NCBI GenBank assembly: GCA_021325145.1
Contig: JAJPHR010000096.1
Location: 43,201 to 107,200, forward strand
Source of the DNA: Verrucomicrobiota bacterium
GTDB taxonomy: Bacteria; Verrucomicrobiota; Verrucomicrobiia; Limisphaerales; Pedosphaeraceae
Length of the DNA: 64,000 nucleotides
Reading direction: 5' to 3'
Shown here: positions 34,984-42,831 of the stretch, one piece after another
Numbering within the stretch: position 1 is the stretch's first letter
Layout: each line of letters starts with the position of its first letter
Translations under genes and position numbers: made by a program
Notes under the pieces: model-generated
Database searches by the model: none
What the model was told of the DNA's origin: nothing
What the model saw: the letters and a program-made list of their open reading frames with translations, nothing else

Positions 34984-35445
34984 AATTTGGTTTAGTGCCG
35001 CCAGACGTTGGGTTTCGCGTTCAACGAGCCAGCGCCACTCAATACAACATAGCATGGTGAAAAAAGCAACCGAAACGTGAGGCGTTGCAAAAGCTCCGAC
35101 TCCAAGCTCCAAGCTCCAAGCACTAAAAAAGATAATCGCGTTAAAGGCTTGATTTTGGTTGCCGGCCGCGACATTCTCCCGAGCCAGAGCATTAAAAACC
35201 GTTCCAGTTTTTGTTCGCTCGACAAATGAGCCGGAAGCCCTTTGAGGTGGTCGCAATGTTACCGGAGCCAGGCGCAGCAACTCCGTTCCGTGGCGAGCGC
35301 AAAGTGCTTCCGTCGAAGGATTTCCGTAAGCTGTGGCACCGCTATTTCGATAAGCATTTCGCGGTTCTATATAATACGGACTGACGGTTGTACGTTAATT
35401 GTTGGGCCACGTTCAGATACTACACTGAATTCAGATTGGAAAAAC
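34984..35445. other. Intergenic region with AAGCTCCAAG-type repeat
   Basis: No gene is supported here. The segment 35098-35125 contains three adjoining CTCCAAG units, the same word family as the long inverted repeat at 16875-16963. The part before 35446 is less GC-rich and should hold the promoter of the following exported protein, but no clear -35/-10 pair was found. Confidence 0.4.
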
Positions 35446-36396
35446 ATGAACAGGCTGAACCTCGGAAGCTGTATCTCGAAGAAAGCAATTCACTCGGCCG
35501 CCCTGTTCGTTCTGCTCATCACTAATCGATCAATCGGTTCAGGCTGGCAAGGGAGCGATAATTTCTCATCAGGCATCACCTCGTCGAATTGGACGGTTCA
35601 ACAGACGAATCAGGGCCAAATGGCCGTGGTGGGCACGAACGGTCACGTGAGCTTTCTTGTGACGAACTCAACCACCGCAGAACAGAATGCTTACATTATT
35701 TGGCATGGGACACCGACCACGGCTGAGGACTGGATGGTTGACATCACCGGCCATAACTCTGCGTCCTATTCCGCCCAAGGCAGCTCACAATTGCAGTTTG
35801 CCGTTGTAGATACTGCGAGCCTTAGCTCGATGCTAAGGGGCTATCGCGTGTCGCGGCGCCGTGCGGCTGATGGGTCATTCTCCGCGGGGCAGTGGATCGG
35901 GAGCGGGAGTAACACCAGAGCCAGCACTAACGCGACGGCCGTGGATTTCCTGCTGCGCTTGGTTTATCATTCCGCGAGCCAGCAAATCGAATCCTGGTAT
36001 GCGCCCACAGCCTCCGGTTCGGGCTGGGCAAAGCTCGATACGATTAGCTTGGCCGAGTTTTCGCCAACTATGACAGCCTCCAGTACGTTCACATTTGCGA
36101 TTTTGTCAGACACGTATTACGGCCCGGTTTTCGAAGGTGATATTTGGGCTGATAATTTCCGAGCGATGCCCACACCCCCATCACTGCTGATTTCAGGCGC
36201 GCAGGGATCGGCGGCGACGCAAGTGCTACATCTGGCGTGGACGAATAACGGCAGTATGTTCCAGTTGCAAAGCGCGGGTGCGCTAACGGGTGGCTGGAAC
36301 ACTGTGTCCGCTCCTTGGACCACGAATGCAGGCCGGGTAAACACTAGCGTTACCAATTCCAGTCCGGCGCAGTTCTATCGGCTGCAAGCGAATTGA
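35446..36396 (+). CDS. Exported concanavalin-like protein
   Basis: ATG 35446 gives 316 residues; the frame upstream lacks protein-like composition. A signal segment (AIHSAALFVLLITNRSIGSG) is followed by WQGSDNFSSGITSSNWTV, a typical opening of lectin-like jelly-roll domains found in Verrucomicrobia exported proteins, and strands such as LQFAVVDTASLSSM and VDFLLRLVYHSASQQIESWY. The end is the short C-terminal domain (FQLQSAGALTGGWNTVS, AQFYRLQAN). It is probably secreted and may bind a polysaccharide. It stands alone on its strand between the YlbF-like gene and the convergent M23 peptidase. Confidence 0.72.
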   Translation: MNRLNLGSCISKKAIHSAALFVLLITNRSIGSGWQGSDNFSSGITSSNWTVQQTNQGQMAVVGTNGHVSFLVTNSTTAEQNAYIIWHGTPTTAEDWMVDITGHNSASYSAQGSSQLQFAVVDTASLSSMLRGYRVSRRRAADGSFSAGQWIGSGSNTRASTNATAVDFLLRLVYHSASQQIESWYAPTASGSGWAKLDTISLAEFSPTMTASSTFTFAILSDTYYGPVFEGDIWADNFRAMPTPPSLLISGAQGSAATQVLHLAWTNNGSMFQLQSAGALTGGWNTVSAPWTTNAGRVNTSVTNSSPAQFYRLQAN

Positions 36397-36398
36397 CA

Positions 36399-36604
36399 CA
36401 TGACTCTGTGGCCTAACCATGCGTCAAGCGCCAGAAAAACTTCAAACACCGAGTTCCAAGCAACCCATGGTTGACTTTCAAGAGTGGCTGGAGAGCAGCC
36501 CAAAGGCAGGTAGATTCCCTACCAGGAGGCCAACTCTTTGAAGTTTGATGTTTGGAGCTTCTCTGGAGCTTGGTGCTTGGATGTTGGTGGTTTTTAAAAC
36601 GGTT
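36399..36604. repeat. Intergenic repeat region with GGAGCTTGGTGCTTGG words
   Basis: The 206 bases between convergent genes carry GTTTGGAGCTTCTCTGGAGC and GCTTGGTGCTTGGATG (36549-36583) facing CTTCAAACACCGAGTTCCAA at 36440-36459, an imperfect inverted arrangement. It belongs to the same word family as 16875-16963 and 35098-35125. No gene is present. Confidence 0.45.
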
Positions 36605-37696
36605 TTAGTACGTAAGCAACTCCAACAGGTTCAAGCCATGCGTGCCGAGTTCCCAATGGCCGCTGCGTTGCGTCACTAGGCGTCGAGCGGGGTTCTTTTT
36701 TTCTTCGGCTTCGTTGACGGAGAGCAGGATGAATTTGCCTTTGCCTTTGATTTCGGAAGCGGAGCGAGGGATCAGTTCGATGGCGACGCCGTTGAAATCG
36801 AGCGCGATTTCGTAGCCGGCGACGCCCGCTTTTTCCGCCGCGGGATTGGGCTTGATCAGGGGGGCGTATCGTTTCAGCCAGGGAAAATTGGTGGAGCGAA
36901 CGAACACGCGGCAGAGTTCGGTTTCGGAGCGGAGGTAATTCACGAGGCTGAATTTGTCGCCGAGCCGGTGCTGTTCGAGCAGGATGAGGCGGGGATCGAT
37001 GCCATTCAGGTTTTGACCATTCCAATTGCCGTGGTCATTGCGCTGGCCGGGAAAAGTTTTGCGGTACCAATCGGCAAAGCGGTCGTTTACGAGCAGGTCC
37101 AATTCGAAGTGCACATGCGCGCGGTCCTTGGAGATGCCTTGATGGGTATTCGCGGTGTGGCCCATGATCGCGATGGGCTCGCCGGCCTTCACGGCCTGGC
37201 CGATTTTTAAGCCGTCACGCACCGACTGCAAGTGCGCGTAAAGGGAATAAATCTCCAATCCTTCGATGTGGTGCCGCAAAATGATGTAGTTGCCGTAATT
37301 GGAAAGGGAAGGGCGTGTGTTGATGTAGGCGACGGTTCCGTCCGCGGTGGCCATGACGGGATCCGTCGGCTCGCCGTGTTTGTCGCGTTGCAGGCAGCGA
37401 ATGTCGATCCCTTCGTGGATTTGCCAGCCGTCCGAACGGACGCAACCGAAGGTTCCGCTCTCCCAGGTTTTCCCGACTGTGCCGACGAAAAATCGATCCT
37501 CCCCGCCTTTTTCAAACAAGGCGCGGTTGGCGGTGGGCAGTTGGAAAGGTTGAGCGCTGAGCGTGAGGGCGGGGAAGGGGGACGTGAGGAGCGTGAAGAG
37601 CGCAAAGAGCGTGACGCTGGCTTTAGGCCGGCCATTTGTTAAACCGCGAGCCGCTTTTAAGGGGCGGTCGCATCGTGATGCGGTGCGCCACCTCAC
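36605..37696 (-). CDS. M23-family (LytM) peptidoglycan peptidase
   Basis: The start GTG 37696 overlaps the upstream lipoprotein stop (GTGA). A hydrophobic segment (VTLFALFTLLTSPFPALTL) acts as signal or anchor. The LytM zinc site is complete: His94 and Asp98 in HEGIDI, His155 in YAHLQ and His194-x-His196 in HVHFEL. These residues normally bind zinc and activate water to cut peptidoglycan cross-links. The C-terminal roughly 130 residues have no recognised domain. It is co-transcribed after a SecD-like lipoprotein. Whether it is an active endopeptidase or an amidase activator is open; the intact metal ligands favour activity. Confidence 0.86.
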   Translation of the reverse strand: MRWRTASRCDRPLKAARGLTNGRPKASVTLFALFTLLTSPFPALTLSAQPFQLPTANRALFEKGGEDRFFVGTVGKTWESGTFGCVRSDGWQIHEGIDIRCLQRDKHGEPTDPVMATADGTVAYINTRPSLSNYGNYIILRHHIEGLEIYSLYAHLQSVRDGLKIGQAVKAGEPIAIMGHTANTHQGISKDRAHVHFELDLLVNDRFADWYRKTFPGQRNDHGNWNGQNLNGIDPRLILLEQHRLGDKFSLVNYLRSETELCRVFVRSTNFPWLKRYAPLIKPNPAAEKAGVAGYEIALDFNGVAIELIPRSASEIKGKGKFILLSVNEAEEKKNPARRLVTQRSGHWELGTHGLNLLELLTY

Positions 37697-38223
37697 AGCT
37701 TGTCTTGCTTCCGCACTTCCACCGCGACGTTGTTCAATCCTTTGACGATGCGTTCCGCCTCCTCGCGTGTGGCGTCGGGGGTGAACCGGAAGATGCCGTC
37801 GGACATCCGCCGCTTGATGAGGGGCGCGCCAAGCCAGCGCGGGCCCTTGCCAAACACGGCGACGACCGCGATGCGGCGGTTATGGTTGTCCGAGGTGACG
37901 CCATCCAGGATCATGGCGCCACGCCAGTTGAACTTGAGTTCGATATGGAAGGAACCGTCGGGATCATCCGCGATGCGGGCTGAATCGATGGAGCCTTCGT
38001 CGAGGAACGGCTCCTTGTCCACGTTCACGTAAACGGGTTTTTCGCGGAAGATTGGCACCGGTCCGTTGCGGTCAGTGCCGTCCTCGTGTGCCTCGAGGTG
38101 CAGGGCGATGCTGGTGGCGTCCTTCTTCTCTTTCTTTTTGGCGTCGCTGGCGCAACCGCTGGCAAACGCCAGGCTGGCGGCGATCATTAAATAGAGGTTG
38201 AAACGCGTAAAACTAAACTTCAT
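37693..38223 (-). CDS. Lipoprotein with SecD P1-like domain
   Basis: The 176-residue protein has a lipobox (FASGC, acylated Cys about residue 24) followed by a Lys-rich linker (DAKKKEKKD). The folded part reads VPIFREKPVYVNVDKEPFLD, FNWRGAMILDGVTSDNHNRR, AVVAVFGKGPRWLGAPLIKRRMSDG and FTPDATREEAERIVKGLN. This follows the pattern of the SecD periplasmic head (self-regulated 'la.vldg..isap.i...i..g.....gft.eeA..l...l'). It is probably an isolated SecDF_P1-like domain anchored in a membrane. It overlaps the M23 peptidase gene by four bases, suggesting an envelope function. Confidence 0.65.
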   Translation of the reverse strand: MKFSFTRFNLYLMIAASLAFASGCASDAKKKEKKDATSIALHLEAHEDGTDRNGPVPIFREKPVYVNVDKEPFLDEGSIDSARIADDPDGSFHIELKFNWRGAMILDGVTSDNHNRRIAVVAVFGKGPRWLGAPLIKRRMSDGIFRFTPDATREEAERIVKGLNNVAVEVRKQDKL

Positions 38224-38267
38224 AGTCTCCTAAACAACCGCAGTGCGGTGGCAATGTAAAGATTCTT

Positions 38268-38372
38268 ATGGGCAGACAATATAACAAAGTCGAGAAGCGG
38301 AAACGTCGGGCAGCTTATCTGAAACGGAAACAAGCGGTGGCCAAAACCAAGGCCGCGCCGAAATCCGCCTGA
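38268..38372 (+). CDS. 34-residue Lys/Arg-rich protein
   Basis: A short reading frame starts at ATG 38268 (MGRQYNKVEKRKRRAAYLKR) and ends at TGA 38370-38372. Ten Lys and five Arg among 34 residues and a single long helix prediction suggest a nucleic-acid or ribosome-binding peptide. An independent strong terminator follows 23 bases after the stop, so it appears to be its own small transcription unit; a GTAAAGAT stretch just upstream is the only weak ribosome-site candidate. I believe similar short basic proteins occur in other Verrucomicrobia, but I know no function for them. It is too short for most gene-finders. Confidence 0.6.
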   Translation: MGRQYNKVEKRKRRAAYLKRKQAVAKTKAAPKSA

Positions 38373-38395
38373 AGCCGCTGCAAATTTTCTCCGCC

Positions 38396-38421
38396 AGCCG
38401 TCCGCAAGGACGGCTTTTTTT
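38396..38421 (+). terminator. Strong intrinsic terminator after the 34-residue gene
   Basis: Perfect 8-base stem AGCCGTCC/GGACGGCT with a GCAA tetraloop, followed directly by seven T residues. Confidence 0.9.
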
Positions 38422-38703
38422 ATACCCGCATCGACTCTTTTCCCGCTTGGTCGTTTGCTTTATCGCCCACTTTGAGCCTCAGCATGGATGGGATTTTCAC
38501 AGTGTTTTCCCGGCGCGCCTATAATCCGAGACCGCGTGCACAGCTCAATGCAACAAGTTATTCACCGCAGCGATAAAACGAATTGTTTTGCGCAAAGCAA
38601 AAAAAAGCGCACAGCGAAATCACCCTGATTTCATTGTTGATTTTACGTGTCGCACGCCGGCGGGGAGGCCGCAATCGGTTAATAAGTTGTGAGTAAGAAT
38701 TCA
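38422..38703. other. Intergenic control region upstream of the structured RNA
   Basis: No gene is supported. A possible promoter on the plus strand has TTCACA (38496-38501), an 18-base spacer and a perfect TATAAT (38520-38525). The segment 38560-38640 is AT-rich. This promoter could serve a longer version of the downstream RNA. Confidence 0.4.
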
Positions 38704-38731
38704 TTGTCGGATGCGTAAATTCTGCTAATCT
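38704..38731 (+). promoter_or_regulatory. Promoter of the large structured RNA
   Basis: A -35-like TTGTCG (38704-38709) and -10 TAATCT (38726-38731) are 16 bases apart, predicting a start near 38738, just where the helix-rich segment begins. Confidence 0.45.
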
Positions 38732-38737
38732 CGTTTC

Positions 38738-39603
38738 AGTTCATTGAAAGAACCGGGACGGGCGAAGTCGGACGAAAGAAAGGCGGCGCAAGTCTCAGGG
38801 ATAATCCCAGGTGACTGGGGAAAGGTTGGGCCAGGCTGGTTGGCTCAGCCCCTCCAAAATGAAGCCGCGAGGCAAAGTGGCGGAGGCAGAATTCACCAGT
38901 TCCTCTGGCGGCGTTCGCGCGCCGTCAGTCAACGCGAAAAAGGGACTGAGCGGCGAAGGACGATTAGAAACCGTTCCCAGCCGGGTCAAGTAGCTCAGGC
39001 GGGTTTCGAGCCTGAGTGAATCGCAGTTACCCAGAGGGTAGAGGGTTGCTACTGTGCGCCAGCACGGGAGTGAATGACTCTGGCGGTTTGAAAGAATCTG
39101 CCAAACGAAAGGCGCTGAAAGGCGAGACAAAGTGAGCATTCGGCCCGGGAAGGATCGAGAGCAGGCAAGCTCCGTTAACCTTCCAAAACGCCGGCGATGC
39201 TAAAAAAGCACCGCTGGCTTGTGAGCGAAAGGCAACCTGAGAGATAAGAGGTCAGACCCGTGGCACCGGGCCAACGCACTGCCAAAAGCGGTGGCCGACC
39301 CGGAGCTAAACGGTAAAGACGCGGATCTACAGATCACAAACGTGTCTTTATCTGGTTCGCCAGCCGGCGTCCGCAAACGCCAGCCGAAGCGAGCTTAGAG
39401 GCCTCACTCGAAATTCAGCGACCGCAAGGCGCTGGACGGCCCTGCTATGAGGCCGACAACTCCGCTTGCCGTGGAGAATGGCGTCGGGAAGCTGGCAGCC
39501 AACGCGCGCCAAATGCCAGCATGGGAAAGAGAGTGTGGCGAACTCCCATCCCCCAATTTGTCCCTGCTTGACCGCAAGGTCGGGCAGGGACTTTTTGTTT
39601 TTT
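38738..39603 (+). ncRNA. Candidate large structured non-coding RNA (about 860 nt)
   Basis: This segment has no convincing gene on either strand but is densely structured. Clear helices include CTCAGGC/GCCTGAG (38994-39016), an 11-position stem with one mismatch at 39190-39218 closed by an A-rich loop, a 10-base stem 39314-39323/39341-39350 enclosing GATCT/AGATC, GGCGT/ACGCC (39366-39381), CAGCGaCC-GCAA-GGCGCTG (39416-39434), CGGCC/GGCCG (39437-39455) and CTCCGC/GTGGAG (39460-39476). It ends in a textbook terminator and begins after a promoter-like pair. The unpaired segments are purine-rich (GAAAGGC, GAAAGAA), as in large ribozymes and riboregulators. I found no RNase P core (GAGGAAAGTCC), tmRNA tag, SRP core or group II domain V. 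No known class is assigned; the RNA nature is inferred from structure, flanking signals and lack of coding potential. Confidence 0.65.
39560..39603 (+). terminator. Two-tier intrinsic terminator of the structured RNA
   Basis: An outer stem GTCCCTGC/GCAGGGAC (39560-39567/39584-39591) encloses an inner stem GACC-GCAA-GGTC and is followed by TTTTTGTTTTTTT. The orientation is plus, facing the convergent DUF883-type gene. Confidence 0.9.
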
Positions 39604-39812
39604 TAATCCTTCAGGGTGCCCAGCAGGTAGCCAAAAGCGCACGCCGCCAGCGCGACCGCGGCGATCATTCGCCATGGATTCTCACGCACATAACGGTCTG
39701 CCGTTTCGCTCGCGACTTTGGCGCTTTCACCGACCTTGTCCTGGACATTCTGCAAGGTTTCCCGCACCCGGGATTTTACTGGTTCTACATAGTCCGAAGT
39801 TTTCGCATTCAT
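39603..39812 (-). CDS. DUF883/ElaB-type membrane-anchored protein
   Basis: ATG 39812 gives 69 residues. The N-terminal amphipathic helix (SDYVEPVKSRVRETLQNVQD) and DRYVRENPWRMIAAVALAAC, in which 'vreNPW..i..aa..g...G.LL' is diagnostic, define the DUF883 family (ElaB, YqjD). Family members are small tail-anchored inner-membrane proteins reported to bind ribosomes or act in stress in enterics. The longer reading frame starting at 39953 lacks support. The stop codon abuts the terminator of the structured RNA, so the two transcripts converge. Confidence 0.85.
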   Translation of the reverse strand: MNAKTSDYVEPVKSRVRETLQNVQDKVGESAKVASETADRYVRENPWRMIAAVALAACAFGYLLGTLKD

Positions 39813-39973
39813 ACTTAAATATACGGCGGGACGGCCACTCATCAACCCCGGTAATAATGCCCAATGACCAAGGTCAAAGGCCCAGAGAATTGCCCAAGGT
39901 CCAGCTCGCAAGGCGGCGCGGGCGCCTGGCAACCCGCCCGTGCTGTGGGGCACTGGCCGTAGGGTGGATTACT

Positions 39974-41584
39974 TCACCCACTCACCGGCAGGCCGTTTCC
40001 GGGCGGAAGTGCAGATAGCTCAACTTTGGAATTGGTCTGGCTGAAGTAATTCATTGACCATTCGTTTGCGAACAAGGTCACCGGGTTATTATCGCTGTCG
40101 AAAGCGATTCTTGATCCGGTGGGCAGTTGCAAGGTCTCCAGTTCATCCTCCTTCAGCCACGCAGGCAGCCAGCGAACAACGGTCCAGGGCGCGGCTTCGA
40201 GCCGCGAAGCAGCGCCATACTCGCTTTCGAGACGATACTGCACCACCTCAAATTGCAGCGGCCCCACCGCCGCCAGCAACGGCACCTTGGCGGCTGAATC
40301 TTTTAGATGCAGGATCTGGATAACCCCTTCCTGCAACAGTTGATCCAGGCCCTGGCGGAACTGCTTGAACTTGCCCGTGTTGGGATTGTGCAGAAACGCG
40401 AAACTCTCCGGCGTGAACCGCGGAATTTCACGATAAATAATTCCCGCATCGGTCGTGAGCGTGTCGCCGATGCCGAAATCCGAATGCCCCACCAGTCCGA
40501 TGATGTCGCCGGGATACGCCAGGTCCACGGTCTCCCGCTCGTTGGCGAAGAGTTTGTGAGAACTGGACAGCCGCACCCGTTTGCCCGTGCGCGGGTGAAT
40601 CACCTGCATGTCGCGCTCGAACTGGCCCGAGCAAATTCGCACGAACGCGATGCGGTCGCGGTGCTTGGGGTCCATGTTCGCCTGGATTTTGAAGATGAAG
40701 CCCGAGAACACCGGATCTTCCGGGGCGATGATCCGATCCGTCAGGCGATGGGGCTTTGGGGGCGACGAATGTTTGAGGAAACCGTCCAGCATCAGTTTCA
40801 CGCCGAAATTATTCGTCGCGCTGCCAAAGAAAACCGGCGTGGTGCGGCCCGCGAGCACGGCCTGGGCATCGAACGACTCACCCGCGTGCTCGAGCATGTG
40901 CAATTCCTCCGTCACCTTGTGATACGTGGCTTCGTCCAACCGCTCGCGAATCACCGGGTCCGAGAGATTGCCGATGGACACGGGCGCGCGATACGCGCCG
41001 CCCACCGTGCGTTCGAACAAATGCACCTGGTGTTCCTGGCGGTCGAACACCCCTTTGAAGTCCGAGCCATTGCCGATGGGCCAGTTGACGGGAAACGCTC
41101 CGATGTTCAGCACGCGCTCCAACTCATCCAGCAACGCCAGCGGCTCCAGCGTGGGACGATCGCATTTGTTCATGAACGTGAAGATGGGCACCTGGCGCTG
41201 GCGGCACACCTCGAACAGCTTGCGCGTCTGGCTTTCGATGCCCTTGCCCGCGTCGATCACCATCACCACCGCGTCCACCGCCGTGAGCACGCGGTAAGTG
41301 TCCTCCGAAAAATCCTTGTGGCCGGGCGTGTCGAGCAGGTTGATGCGATAGCCGTCGTAATCGAATTGCAGGACGGTGGAACTGATCGAAATGCCGCGTT
41401 TGCGTTCCAACTCCATCCAGTCGGAAGTCGAGGCCCGCTGATTTTTGCGCGCCGTGACCGATCCGGCCAGTTGCACCGCGCCGCCGTACAACAGCAGCTT
41501 TTCCGTCAGCGTGGTTTTCCCTGCGTCCGGGTGCGAGATGATGGCAAACGTCCGCCGCTTCGCGATTTCACTTTTAATGTCCAC
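39974..41584 (-). CDS. prfC: Peptide chain release factor 3
   Basis: At 536 residues this is full-length RF3, a GTPase that removes RF1 or RF2 from the ribosome after termination. The P-loop is HPDAGKTT (18-25), switch I has RGISISSTVLQF, G3 is DTPGHKDF, and G4 is NKCDRP. The RF3-specific opening (EIAKRRTFAIISHPDAGKTT) distinguishes it from EF-G. Domain II and III motifs (VFFGSATNNFGVKLMLDGFL and GPLQFEVVQYRLESEYG) are intact. It stands alone as a single gene with an ordinary ATG. The C-terminal LPPGNGLPVSG tail reads into a repeat-like segment and may be slightly extended. Confidence 0.95.
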   Translation of the reverse strand: MDIKSEIAKRRTFAIISHPDAGKTTLTEKLLLYGGAVQLAGSVTARKNQRASTSDWMELERKRGISISSTVLQFDYDGYRINLLDTPGHKDFSEDTYRVLTAVDAVVMVIDAGKGIESQTRKLFEVCRQRQVPIFTFMNKCDRPTLEPLALLDELERVLNIGAFPVNWPIGNGSDFKGVFDRQEHQVHLFERTVGGAYRAPVSIGNLSDPVIRERLDEATYHKVTEELHMLEHAGESFDAQAVLAGRTTPVFFGSATNNFGVKLMLDGFLKHSSPPKPHRLTDRIIAPEDPVFSGFIFKIQANMDPKHRDRIAFVRICSGQFERDMQVIHPRTGKRVRLSSSHKLFANERETVDLAYPGDIIGLVGHSDFGIGDTLTTDAGIIYREIPRFTPESFAFLHNPNTGKFKQFRQGLDQLLQEGVIQILHLKDSAAKVPLLAAVGPLQFEVVQYRLESEYGAASRLEAAPWTVVRWLPAWLKEDELETLQLPTGSRIAFDSDNNPVTLFANEWSMNYFSQTNSKVELSALPPGNGLPVSG

Positions 41585-41714
41585 AAGGACGGGAAGTTAG
41601 CATGGTTTGGGCCTCGAACAAGAGGGAAACCTTTCGCCCGTATCCTAATTGATATTGCGAACGGCGCTTCTTGGACGAGATTCTGTGCCGTAACCCGGGT
41701 GCAAAAACAACGCC

Positions 41715-42194
41715 ATGGCCATCGAAATTAAAGTCCTGCAAAGCGGCGATGAGAGCATTCTTATGAATGCCGCCCCGGAGGTCTTCGACAATCCAGTGGA
41801 TGCAGAACTAACCAGGGAATTTCTCGCGGACCCTCGACATCATATCGCTGTGGCCATCGAGGATGGGTTGGTCGTCGGTTTCGCGTCGGGAGTTCATTAT
41901 GTCCATCCCGACAAGCCGCCGGAACTGTGGATCAACGAGGTCGCGCTTGCGCCGACGCATCGGCAGCGTGGTTTGGGCAAAGCGGTGCTGAGAGCGTTGT
42001 TTGAGGTGGGCCGAATCCATAACTGCGCCGTTGCCTGGGTGCTGACCGATCGTGGCAATGCTCCCGCAATGGCACTTTATTCGTCGGTTGGCGGGATTGA
42101 CGATGCGGAGCCTGGCAAGGGCATCCTAATGTACTCGTTTCCGCTCGCGGAAGCAGGCAGATTCGGATCGTCAAAATCTGCCGGGGAGAAATGA
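41715..42194 (+). CDS. GNAT acetyltransferase, AAC(3)-I-like
   Basis: The 159-residue protein starts at ATG 41715. The N-terminal part (VFDNPVDAELTREFLADPRH, VAIEDGLVVGFASGVHYVHP, LWINEVALAPTHRQRGLGKAV) follows the AAC(3)-I-type subgroup of GNAT enzymes. The acetyl-CoA loop is RQRGLGKAV. In resistance enzymes the family acetylates the 3-amino group of gentamicin-type drugs; chromosomal relatives usually have unknown substrates, so resistance should not be assumed. The last 15 residues look divergent. It is divergent from prfC, with 130 bases between them. Confidence 0.8.
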   Translation: MAIEIKVLQSGDESILMNAAPEVFDNPVDAELTREFLADPRHHIAVAIEDGLVVGFASGVHYVHPDKPPELWINEVALAPTHRQRGLGKAVLRALFEVGRIHNCAVAWVLTDRGNAPAMALYSSVGGIDDAEPGKGILMYSFPLAEAGRFGSSKSAGEK

Positions 42195-42218
42195 ATTCCC
42201 GAGCCCGGCGGATGCTGT

Positions 42219-42809
42219 TCAGTGAGCCGCCGTCCCGTCCTTGTATTTCTTGTCTTCCTTAAAGGTCAGGGATGCGGAGTTCATGCAGAAGCGCAGGCCG
42301 CTCGGCCGCGGGCCGTCGTCAAAAACGTGGCCGAGGTGCGCGCCGCAACGGGCGCAGAGAACTTCGGTGCGGTCCATGCCGTAGCTGTGGTCGGCTTCCT
42401 CAAGCACGTTTTCCTGGGCGATTGGCGCGAAGAAGCTGGGCCAGCCGGTGCCGGAATGGAACTTGGTTTCGGACGTGAACAGCGGCAGGTTGCAGCAAAT
42501 GCAATAATACACGCCGGGCTTTTTTGCGTCGAAGAATGCGCCGCAAAAGGCGGGCTCAGTGCCCTTGCCGCGGGCGATGCGGTATTGTTCGTCGGTCAAT
42601 TGCTTGCGCCATTCGGCATCGGTCTTGATTACTTTTGGCACCTCGGTCTTCGGCCCGAGGTTTCCTTTTTCGTCGAGCAGGCGGACTTGAACTGTGGGCA
42701 CGGATTTCGTTGGCTCGCTGGGTTTCGCGGGCGGTATTGGGTCGCCGGCGGAGGCCGTCAAGGCGATGCCCAGAACCAAGCCGCCTAAAATCAGGTAATA
42801 CGCAGTCAT
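42219..42809 (-). CDS. msrB: Exported peptide-methionine (R)-S-oxide reductase
   Basis: A signal peptide (YYLILGGLVLGIALTASAGD) and about 40 linker residues precede a complete MsrB fold. The structural zinc cysteines are Cys103/Cys106 (YYCICC) and Cys152/Cys155 (LCARCG); the catalytic Cys175 lies in GLRFCMNSASL. SGTGWPSFFAP and DRTEVLCARCGAHLGHVFDDGP are family signatures. It reduces the R isomer of methionine sulfoxide in envelope proteins. It follows msrA (minus strand) at 22 bases, and the pair probably forms one transcript. The reductant may be the CxxC protein encoded upstream. Confidence 0.94.
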   Translation of the reverse strand: MTAYYLILGGLVLGIALTASAGDPIPPAKPSEPTKSVPTVQVRLLDEKGNLGPKTEVPKVIKTDAEWRKQLTDEQYRIARGKGTEPAFCGAFFDAKKPGVYYCICCNLPLFTSETKFHSGTGWPSFFAPIAQENVLEEADHSYGMDRTEVLCARCGAHLGHVFDDGPRPSGLRFCMNSASLTFKEDKKYKDGTAAH

Positions 42810-42831
42810 AATTCCTTTCGCATTGAGCGCG

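Noticed and set aside
35334..35349. Second sigma-54 promoter (TGGCAC-CGCTA-TTTCG) before the exported protein at 35446
   Set aside because: The -12 element lacks the invariant GC; the match of the -24 part alone is not informative.
38560..38700. DnaA-box-like words (TTATTCACC, TGTGAGTAA) suggesting an origin
   Set aside because: Only two imperfect boxes, no dnaA/dnaN/gyrB neighbourhood and no clustered AT-rich repeats.
38744..39019. 91-residue frame inside the structured RNA
   Set aside because: Composition is Gly/Arg-rich without domain or ribosome site, and the frame crosses predicted helices; better explained as chance in a high-GC RNA gene.
38738..39603. Structured region as RNase P RNA, tmRNA or a tRNA cluster
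   Set aside because: The RNase P core GAGGAAAGTCC, the tmRNA ends and tag reading frame, and tRNA T-arm/CCA patterns were looked for and not found; the T-arm-like GGTTTCGAGCC at about 39002 has wrong stem and loop lengths.
40307..41731. 474-residue plus-strand frame opposite prfC
   Set aside because: Shadow of release factor 3 on the other strand with His/Arg-rich, domain-free sequence.
41715..42194. Calling the GNAT enzyme an aminoglycoside-resistance gene
   Set aside because: The subgroup resembles AAC(3)-I, but chromosomal homologues are common and no mobile context or substrate evidence exists.
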